Shown: piece after piece, positions 38,401-49,600 of the stretch
How the letters are laid out: every line of letters begins with the position of its first letter
Position numbering within the stretch: the first letter of the stretch is position 1
Assembly (NCBI GenBank): GCA_950097015.1
Contig: CATNEN010000034.1
Span: 7,148,501 to 7,212,500, forward strand
Length of the DNA: 64,000 nt
Direction of reading: 5' to 3'
Source of the DNA: Macrostomum hystrix
Lineage: Eukaryota; Platyhelminthes; Macrostomidae
Program-made: the position numbers and the translations under genes
Notes under the pieces: model-generated
Databases searched by the model: none
The model's input: the letters and a program-made list of their open reading frames with translations, nothing else
Told to the model about the DNA's origin: nothing

Positions 38401-41400
38401 ACAGAGGGGTGAGAGACAGAGGGGTGAGAGACAGAGGGGTGAGAGAATTAAGTACTTAAAAAATTTTAAAGCATTGCTTTGCAGCTTTCAAAACTTTCGG
38501 GTGATTCGGTTTAGGCAGTCAAGAACAATTCAAGAACGGACAACAGTTTCTGCGGCACATATTTTTTTCAAACAGTGTTTTAGACAAATAGAAAAGTTTA
38601 TGAAAGCCTAGCAGTGTTATGGGACTAAAACTGAAGCCACAGTCAAGCCACAGTTGTATCAGGGCCTCGAAATCTTTGAAGGGCTGACATGCTGTATGAG
38701 CGTGTGGACTATATTTTTGGCCTTAAAAATTTGCAGCCTATTCGAGATCACACAAACACTGTACTGGTCCACATACGGCCTAATTGACTTGTCCAACACT
38801 GACCTGGAATACCAGCACTCGTTCACTGAGTTTGTTGGCAAGTTACATTGTTCTGCTTGGAGTTGATTGTTAATCTGAGTATATGCAATTCTTGAAGCTT
38901 TATATGTGTGGGCTCAATTGTCTATTTTGAGCGACGGAGAAGGAACAGAGTGGATTGCTAATCTATCCCATGGATGAAGGAACAGAGTGGATTGCTAATC
39001 TATCCCGTTGATGAAGGAATAGAGTGGATTGCTAATCTATCCCATGGATGAAGGAATAGAGGGGATTGCTAATCCATCCCATAGATGAAGGAATAGAGTG
39101 GATTGCTAATCTATCCCATGGATGAAGGAACAGAGTGGATTGCTAATCTATCCCGTTGATGAAGGAATAGAGTGGATTGCTAATCTATCCCATGGATGAA
39201 GGAATAGAGGGGATTGCTAATCTATCCCATGGATGAAGGAACAGAGTGGATTGCTAATCTATCCCGTTGATGAAGGAATAGAGTGGATTGCTAATCTATC
39301 CCATGGATGAAGGAATAGAGGGGATTGCTAATCTATCCCATGGATGAAGGAACAGAGTGGATTGCTAATCTATCCCGTTGATGAAGGAATAGAGTGGATT
39401 GCTTATCTATCCTGTTGATGAAGGAATAGAGTGGATTGCTAATCGATCCCGTTGATGAAGGAATAGAATGGATTGCTAATCCATCCCGTTGATGAAGGAA
39501 TAGAGTGGATTGCTAATCCATCCCGTTGATGAAGGAATAGAGTGGATTGCTAATCCATCCCGTTGATGAAGGAATAGAGTGGATTGCTAATCCATCCCGT
39601 TGATGAAGGAATAGAGTGGATTGCTAATCGATCCCGTTGATGAAGGAATAGAGTGGATTGCTAATCCATCCCGTTGATGAAGGAATAGAGTGGATTGCTA
39701 ATCCATCCCGTTGATGAAGGAATAGAGTGGATTGCTAATCCATCCCGTTGATGAAGGAATAGAGTGGATTGCTAATCCATCCCGTTGATGAAGGAACAGA
39801 GTGGATTGCTAATCTATCCCATGGATGAAGGAACAGAGTGGATTGCTAATCTATCCCGTTGATGAAGGAATAGAGTGGATTGCTAATCCATCCCGTTGAT
39901 GAAGGAATAGAGTGGATTGCTAATCCATCCCGTTGATGAAGGAATAGAGTGGATTGCTAATCCATCCCGTTGATGAAGGAATAGAGTGGATTGCTAATCC
40001 ATCCCGTTGATGAAGGAATAGAGTGGATTGCTAATCCATCCCGTTGATGAAGGAATAGAGTGGATTGCTAATCCATCCCGTTGATGAAGGAATAGAGTGG
40101 ATTGCTAATCCATCCCGTTGATGAAGGAATAGAGTGGATTGCTAATCCATCCCGTTGATGAAGGAATAGAGTGGATTGCTAATCCATCCCGTTGATGAAG
40201 GAATAGAGTGGATTGCTAATCCATCCCGTTGATGAAGGAATAGAGTGGATTGCTAATCCATCCCGTTGATGAAGGAATAGAGTGGATTGCTAATCGATCC
40301 CGTTGATGAAGGAATAGAGTGGATTGCTAATCCATCCCGTTGATGAAGGAATAGAGTGGATTGCTAATCCATCCCGTTGATGAAGGAATAGAGTGGATTG
40401 CTAATCCATCCCGTTGATGAAGGAATAGAGTGGATTGCTAATCCATCCCGTTGATGAAGGAACAGAGTGGATTGCTAATCTATCCCATGGATGAAGGAAC
40501 AGAGTGGATTGCTAATCTATCCCGTTGATGAAGGAATAGAGTGGATTGCTAATCCATCCCGTTGATGAAGGAATAGAGTGGATTGCTAATCCATCCCGTT
40601 GATGAAGGAATAGAGTGGATTGCTAATCCATCCCGTTGATGAAGGAATAGAGTGGATTGCTAATCCATCCCGTTGATGAAGGAATAGAGTGGATTGCTAA
40701 TCCATCCCGTTGATGAAGGAATAGAGTGGATTGCTAATCCATCCCGTTGATGAAGGAATAGAGTGGATTGCTAATCCATCCCGTTGATGAAGGAATAGAG
40801 TGGATTGCTAATCCATCCCGTTGATGAAGGAATAGAGTGGATTTAGTATCTCTGATGTCAAGATGATAAATGCAGAAATATTCCTCGAGTCACAATGACC
40901 AGAATCCGGTAATTTTCCGGAAAATGTCCGAATTTTTAATTAGCTGATTATAATGTATTGCAATAAAAATCTGTACATTTCATAATAAAATAACATTTAC
41001 TGATTGCTGATAGAGCAAATTATGATTTTTAGTAATGCAAGTCATCATCGTTTCACAAGCTGATGGTGTGCCATGTGATCCGTTAAAATTCAGAATAAGG
41101 AAATTTTTCTGAATTCTGAATCCCCCAAAATATTCAACGAAATTCAATAATTCGGTTAGGCTGCTATCGTGAAATAGGCAGTGTTTGATGTCTCCCCGTG
41201 GTCTCTCTCCAGGGTGGAAATAGTTTACGGTCTTTATACTGTTAACAGGTCTCGATCCACCTTGAGTTAGTGATGCTTTTCTTCTGGCCAATAGAATTTT
41301 GCACTCGTGAATGAGAGTCATCGCTACTGCTGGCCGGACTTGCTGAAACTGCGCGACAGAGGAGTGCGCTGAATGTACTGACCGCCAGGCAGCGGCATCG

Positions 41401-42955
41401 GCGGCAGCGGTGGCGTCGGCGGCGGCGGAAGATTGTCCCTGGCAGGCAGAGGCGGCGGCAGCGGCCCGCCGATCATCTCGTCGACTGTCTCGTATTCTTC
41501 TGAGACTGGGCGGCCTATCGACTCAGCGGCTGCTGCTGCTGCTCCATTAGCCTGCTGCGTTGGCAGCTGTCTCGACTGTGCACCGTAGTAATCATTGAGT
41601 GCGTTCATAAACTCGGGCGGGTCAGCATTGTCAGGCTCAAAGCGAAGGCCAACAGCCATTGAGTGCGTCGGTGGGATGAGGGCGCAGTTCAGCACTCGAG
41701 GCCTCCTTAAAGATTAGAAAGACGAATATTAGAATTGATTACTCTCTCTGATCCCGCCACCTCACTCCTCATTCAGCCAACCAGCCACCTAACACCTCAC
41801 CCAGCCACCTCACCCAGCCACCTCACTCCTCACCAAGCCAGCTCACACCTCACCCAGCCACCTCACTCGTCACCCAGCCACCTCACTCCTCACCTAGCCA
41901 CCTCACTCCTCACCAAGCTAGCTCACACCTCACCCAGCCAGCTCACACCTCACCCAGCCACCTCACTCGTCACCCAGCCACCTCACTCCTCACCCAGCCA
42001 CCTCACTCGTCACCCAGCCACCTCACTCCTCACCCAGCCACCTCACTCCTCACCCAGCCACCTAACACCTCACCCAGCCACCTAACACCTCACCCAGCCA
42101 CCTCACTCCTCACCCAGCCACCTCACTCCTCACCCAGCCACCAAACACCTCACCCAGCCAGCTCACTCCGCACCCAGCCACCTCACTCCTCACCCAGCCA
42201 CCTAACACCTCACCCAGCCACCTCACTCCTCACCCAGCCACCTAACACCTGACTCCTCACCCAGCCACCTCACTCCTCACCCAGCCACCTAACACCTGAC
42301 TCCTAACCCAGCCACCTCACTCCTCACCCAGCCACCTCACTCCTCACCCAGCCACCTAACACCTCACCCAGCCACCTCACTCCTCACCCAGCCACCTCAC
42401 ACCTCACCCAGCCACCTCACTCCTCACCCAGCCACCTCACTCCTCACCCAGCCACCTCACTCCTCACCCAGCCTCCTAACACCTCACCCAGCCACCTCAC
42501 TCCTCACCCAGCCACCTAACACCTCACCCAGCCACCTCACTCCTCACCCAGCCACCTCACTCCTCACCCAGCCACCTCACTCCTCACCCAGCCACCTCAC
42601 TCTTCACCCAGTCACCTCACACCTCACCCAGCCACCCAGCCACTCATTCGTCAAAAGTGCGTTAACAAAGTAATAGAGAAATCCAAGTTCGGTCGCTCAC
42701 TTCTTTGGTTTGCCGAATCGATGCCGAACAATAACCAGAACGGCGGCAGCGGCAACGGTAGCCAAGGCCAGCAGGCAGGACAGAATGGCAATCAAGGTCA
42801 TGCTGTCTTCGTTAGACTGCGGGAAGTTAAAAGATATCGACTGGTGGAAATCGAGGATATGTTTTTTTCAAAACCCAAATAGCTAGTACGTACCTTCTGT
42901 TTCTCAACTCCTGGCTGAATACTGGCGTCTTTCTGACGAGGCACTGCGGCAAAAG

Positions 42956-42990
<35 letters not shown>

Positions 42991-45900
42991 GTTTGCTCCT
43001 GAGCGGGTTGATCAGGAAGTTTGGAGCATTCTGAGCCAGAGCAGCTCTGCCCAGTAACCGGATGGCAACCGTAATACGATGGTTTCGGTTGGCAGAACTT
43101 TGAGCAGTCCGGGCCATAGAAGAACTGGTTGCATTGGCGCCATACTGAAACCCGCATCCTGAGGGATTGGTTGATTGACAGGCGTTGAGCAAATGGCCGG
43201 AAAAAAGCTGGGCCAATCAGACATTCGCTCAGTTTATGGATAACTATTAATAAATATTATTATATATATATATAAATACTATCTCAGAGAGAGTCTATAC
43301 ATATTCTCTAAAAGGTGGGGGGTGGCAGAGCGGTTAACACGCTTGCCTCTCGCATCACGGTCCCTGAGCTCGATTCCACAGCGAGGTGACATTCATTTGG
43401 GGTGCAGCTGCGGAGAGAAGGCTTGAAGGCTTGCCGTGCAATTTTATGCCCTTAAGGGCTGAGAAAGTCAGGGCAGGTGTACACACCAGTGTGAGTGTGT
43501 GTACACCTGCCCTGTTACCAGAGGATGTGCCATTGCCCATAGTCCGCCTACAGCTGCTCATATTATTAAGGAAATATCTATAGGCGACTTACTTGATTGA
43601 CAGGGGTGTCAAACGGGACTGTCTCAGCTCGATCACTCTGACTCGCTCACGATCGTCTAGGTCAACTCGCTCATGGAACATGAATGGTCGGGGCAGGTCG
43701 GAGTTCTTGAGTTCAGCATAGAAATCGCCAATATCCTCATACGGCGAGCCCATGTGACAGTCTTTTACTCTGATATCGATCACGACGTCATGCTGCAATT
43801 ATTGTAACATTTTTGCACTCTCATTTAGACAAGTTTGATACGAAACAGCGTCTGGCAATTCAGGTTGTCAGAATCTCAAGAGTGAATGCTTTAGACTAAT
43901 GTCAGGCACCCGATTCCAATGAGCCTCACCGTTAGCTAATCTTAATTTCTAGCGCCGAATCCCTAACCCCGAATCCCTAACCCCGAATCCCTAATCCCAA
44001 ATCCCTAACCCCGAATCCCTAACCCCGAATCCCTAATCCCAAATCCCTAACCCCGAATCCCTAACCCCGAATCCCTAATCCCGAATCCCTAACCCCGAAT
44101 CCCTAACCCCGAATCCCTAATCCCGAATCCCTAACCCCAAACTTCTACTCCCGAATTCCAAACCCCTGAATTCCAAACCCCGAATCCCTAACCCCGAATT
44201 TCTACTCCCGAATTCCAAACCCCGAATCCCTAACCCCGAATCCCTAACCCCGAATCCCTAACCCCGAATCCCAAATCCCGAATCCCTAACCCCGAGTCCA
44301 TGGCTTTAAATCCCTAATCCGAATCTATAAACCCCGAATTTATTATTTCAAATCCCCAAAATTGAATCCTAAGCCACAAATCCTGTATCCTAAATCCCAA
44401 TTCTTAATTTGATTAGAATCTATAACGCCGAACCCACTAAAAAATCCCCTCTCTACTAATACTCAGAATCTCGCGCTAAATTTATGAGCCAATGAGCCTC
44501 AGAGCAAACTGTCCATACTCACAACACCAGACTCCTCAGCAATCTGCAATGGGTTGGTCAGGTTGCTGCCAATCTTGTCGCCAAAGGTGATTTGACTGAC
44601 ATCTTTCAGACAGTCGGATGCGCTGTTCGATTCACCCCTACATTATTTGCGTTTGAAATTTACTTGAATTGTTTAAAAATGCGTCACTTTCTACTGCAAG
44701 TAGGCTAATAAAGGCATACCAATTGCCGCGAACGCGAATTACAAAGGCCGGATCGCACAGCCTGCCACTGTCGCATTTTGAGTGAATTTTTAATAGATTC
44801 TCGTAGTTTTCATAGTGGTCCAGCTTGAGGTAGAATTTCGGGCTCTGTCGGAATGGCAGGTGATTAGTTTTTTTTTAATCAGAGACCACTTATCAATAAG
44901 GCGTTGAATCAGCAGATCAGCAACACTGCTTAACATATTGATTACGGGATTCTACTGGTAGATTAGCTACCTAATCTACATATAGAATAGTGAATCTTCT
45001 AGCAGATTAGCTACCTAATCTACATATAGAATAGTGAATCTTCTAGCAGATTAGCTACCTAATCTACATATAGAATAGTGAATCTTCTAGCAGATTAGCT
45101 ACCTACTCCACATATAGAATAGTGAATCTTCTAGTAGATTAGCTACCTACTCCACATATAGAATAGTGAATCTTCTAGTTGATTAACAACCTACTCCACA
45201 TATAGAATAGTGAATCTTCTAGTAGATTAGCTACCTACTCCACATATAGAATAGTGAATCTTCTAGTAGATTAGCGACCTACTCCACATATAGAATAGTG
45301 AATCTTCTAGTAGATTAGCAACCTACTCCACATATAGAATAGTGAATCTTCTAGTAGATTAGCAACCTACTCCACATATAGAATAGTGAATCTTCTAGTA
45401 GATTAGCTACCTACTCTGCATATTGAATAGGGAAATCTACTGGTAGATTGGCTACCTAAGCTACATATAGAATAGTGAATCTACTGGTAGATTAGCTACC
45501 TACTCCACATATAGAATAGTGAATCTTCTAGTAGATTAGCAACCTACTCCACATATAGAATAGTGAATCTTCTAGTAGATTAGCTACCTACTCCACATAT
45601 AGAATAGTGAATCTTCTAGTTGATTAACAACCTACTCCACATATAGAATAGTGAATCTTCTAGTAGATTAGCTACCTACTCCACATATAGAATAGTGAAT
45701 CTTCTAGTAGATTAGCAACCTACTCCACATATAGAATAGTGAATCTTCTAGTAGATTAGCAACCTACTCCACATATAGAATAGTGAATCTTCTAGTAGAT
45801 TAGCTACCTACTCTGCATATTGAATAGGGAAATCTACTGGTAGATTGGCTACCTAAGCTACATATAGAATAGTGAATCTACTGGTAGATTAGCTACCTAC

Positions 45901-46626
45901 TCCACATATAGAATAGTGAATCTTCTAGTAGATTAGCAACCTACTCCACATATAGAATAGTGAATCTTCTAGTAGATTAGCTACCTACTCCACATATAGA
46001 ATAGTGAATCTTCTAGTAGATTAGCTACCTACTCCACATATAGAATAGTGAATCTTCTAGCAGATTAGCTACCTACTCCACATATAGAATAGTGAATCTT
46101 CTAGTAGATTAGCTACCTACTCCACATATAGAATAGTGAATCTTCTAGTAGATTAGCTACCTACTCCACATATAGAATAGTGAATCTAGTGGTAGGTTAG
46201 CTAGCTACTCTACTAATCGATTAGCTGCTATAAAGAGGCAACAGAACTCCATTTGGACTCACTGCTGAGGTCAGCCAAAGCTGCTCAAAGGCCAGGATGG
46301 AAACAATGAAAGCCAGAAATTTCATCTTGGCCAAGGATCTGCTCACGGTTTGTAGATATCGGCCGCAGATCTAAGCTGGCTTTTCCGCTTAGATATTGCT
46401 GTCAGTTTGCACAATGTCTGCCGCCAAATTCAACTTTTATATTCTGTCTTTAATTTAAAATTATTGCAGAAATGTGGAGAAGGAAACAAGAAGATTATTC
46501 GAATGCTTCTAGAGGGCGAATAATTATGGCAAATTTGGCCTGCTTTGAGGGGCGGACGGGGTGGGTTCAAATGCTATTCGACCCTCAGAATATATATGGG
46601 GTGGAGATAAGGACAGAGGAGTGTCA

Positions 46627-46659
<33 letters not shown>

Positions 46660-49600
46660 CACAGCTTGTGATAACAAATTCAGGCTGCAAAACCTACTTA
46701 TCAATAATATTGTCTTATAACAACATGAAGGCTGGGAGACAGTTGCGTAATACACCAAGTTAGCAGCGCAAAATGAAAAATTTGCACAAAACTCATTTCA
46801 GGCAAACTGATGTACGGCGTGTTCTCAGCCATAACATTTGTTGTGCTGCTAAATATGCTCATCGCCATGATGAACTGCAGCTACGAGTCTATTGCTGTGA
46901 GTAGACCTTGGCGACTGGAGGAGTGAGGTGGTTCGAGGAGTGAGTTGGTTCGAGGAGTGAGTTGGTTCGAGGAGTGAGGTGGTTGAGGAGTGAGGTGGTT
47001 GAGGAGTGAGGTGGTTGGAGGAGTGAGGTGGTTGGAGGAGTGAGGTGGTTGAGGAGTGAGGTGGTTGGGCGAGTGAGGTGGTTGAGGAGTGAGGTGGTTG
47101 GGCGAGTGAGGTGGTTGAGGAGTGAGGTGATTGGAGGAGTGAGGTGGTTGAGGAGTGAGGTGGTTGAGGAGTGAGGTGGTTGGGCGAGTGAGGTGGTTGA
47201 GGAGTGAGGTGGTTGGGCGAGTGAGGTGGTTGAGGAGTGAGGTGTTTGGGGGAGTGAGGTGTTTGGGGGAGTGAGGTGATTGGAGGAGTGAGGTGGTTGG
47301 AGGACTGGGGAGGTTAACGGCGTGAGGTGATTTGAGTAGTTGGGTAGGGGTTGGTGTGGTGAGTAGGTTTGAAGTTTGTTTAGGTTTGTAATAGCAATAA
47401 AGATGCAAATTAAAGAAAACGGTCAAAACTGCGAAAACCAGCAAAAACAAATGCTAGTTGAGACTTAAGTTTTTTTCGACGAAGAAATTCTCATCGAAGC
47501 AATAATTTTCGCCAGATTGAGTACATTTTTAGTTCCTTGGGGAAAGTTCTAGGGTCGCTTTTCTAACCTAATGAACTGCGCAGAAAATAGTTTTTGTACT
47601 CGTATTTCTCTTTTCAAGCCAAGCGAAAAATCTAAATTGCTCTCTGAAGTGACTCAAGCGAAAATTCTCTTTGTGACTGAAAGAAACCAAGTTTTGCTCA
47701 GTAATACAGACTTTATATCAGTATTTTTTCAACTCGCTGGTTACCGAGCTCGCAATCTAAAAGGCGAGAGAGTTTTAGGAAGTAGTGTAGCAAAACACAC
47801 CTATTTTTGTCTCGCTTTCCTCAAAAGCAGTTAAAAATGCTCAAGTAAAAAAAATTCCACCAACCTCACTTATGGCAACAGCCACCTCACTCCACCAGCA
47901 GCCACCTCACTCCGCTAACAGCTATCTCACTCCGCCAACAGCCACCTCTACCCCACTATCAGCCACCTCCCTCCATGAATACGAATGGCCCCAAGCGCTA
48001 TCATACGGAGTGAAGTGGTCAGTCAACAGATTAGGCTGAAATCTATCAACATATTCTCTCCCCAGACACAAGCGGACACTGAGTGGAAGTTCGCCCGAAG
48101 CAAGCTGTGGATCAGCTATTTCGAAGAGGGTGGCACCCTGCCTGTGCCTTTCAACATCATTCCCAGTCCCAAGTCTTTCTTCTACATCGCGACTTGGATG
48201 AAGGACCGGTTCTGCTCCTGCTCCAAGCAGCACCAGCGGAGCAAGTGGCAGAGCATTCGGGTGAGGACCAAACGATTCCGTGTACTTGTTGTTGAGACCC
48301 TTAAAATAGGCTTTTTTACTAGGCAGCAATAAAATCCATTCGCCTAGAAATCAAATCCATCCGCCTATAACCTAAATCCACCCGCCTAGCAACTAAATCC
48401 TTCCGCCTAGCAACTAAATCCATCCACCTAGCAACCACAGAGATTCCAGAGACGCCGCTCTCCACTTTCAGAAGGTTGTTAAACGAGTCAACGAGCGCGA
48501 GGCCCGCTACCAAACAGTGATGCGGGACCTGGTTAAGCGCTATCTGATGGTGCGCCAGAGGCTGGATGAGCGCCAGGGCGTCACGGAGGACGATTTGAAC
48601 GAGATCAAGGGCGACATCTCCGCGTTCCGCTTTGAACTATTGGAGATTCTGCGCACAAACGGGATGAAGACTCCGGCTTACACGCAGCACAGAGCCAGTG
48701 AGTACAGCCGGGACAGTCTTTAAGTACCGGAAAAGTTTCAAGCTTGAGAATAATTTTTTTAATTGATTATACCTTTTTTATTTAGACCGAATCTTAGTAG
48801 AATTTGAAGTTGATATTGTGTAGAAGTAATTTACTTTCGCGAGTAAATTTTAGCTCGAAGATTATTTTATGGCGAAATTTGCAAATCAAGGTATTGTGTA
48901 ATTTTTGACAACCGACGAAAGAAACTTAATAGAGGAAAAGCGGTTGCTTGTAACTAGCAGTCACCGAAGCAAAGTTGAGTTTCAAAGATTTACCAGCGGA
49001 TCGAGTGTTTAAAATCTCTCACCTGATTGTGTTTCTTAAATTTAGAATCCGCTATTAAACTTGGAAATTAGCAAGGCTGTCTACTAAATACAGCGCTTAT
49101 CCTTATAAAAGCGAACGCTTCACATGAAACTATTATTAAACATGACACTAGATTTAGTAGCCAAGCCGAATCGCAAACTGTAGTACAGGTAGACTAAACT
49201 ACCAAGTGATCTATACTAATTGGCAGAGTGGTTAACGCGTTTGCCCCTCGCACCAAGGTCCCCGAGCTCGACTCCGCGGCGAGACCACATTGATTTGGGG
49301 CGCAGCCGCGGAGAGAAGGCTTTTAGGACTTGTCGTGTCGTACACACCTGTGTGACCGAGTGCTTGGAAGATTTTATTAAGTAGGACTTTTTAAATAAAT
49401 GCCCTTAGTTTTAATTATTGACTACTTTAAGTAAATAATAATCTATTAAAACAGGTATAGGCAAGCATAGGCAATAAGTATTTCTTTCTCGTTCTAAAAA
49501 AGCATATGACCGGAAGGGCAACAGATTTTGTGTATCAAAAGCCATGGCAGCTGCACCGGAAATAGCTTCGCCGCAGGCAGCTGCAGTGTGTGCAAATCTA

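Noticed and set aside
43955-44345. Interstitial telomere repeat
   Set aside because: The unit contains ccctaa but is a 14-mer (ccctaaccccgaat); it is a minisatellite in a DSL-gene intron, not a telomeric hexamer array.
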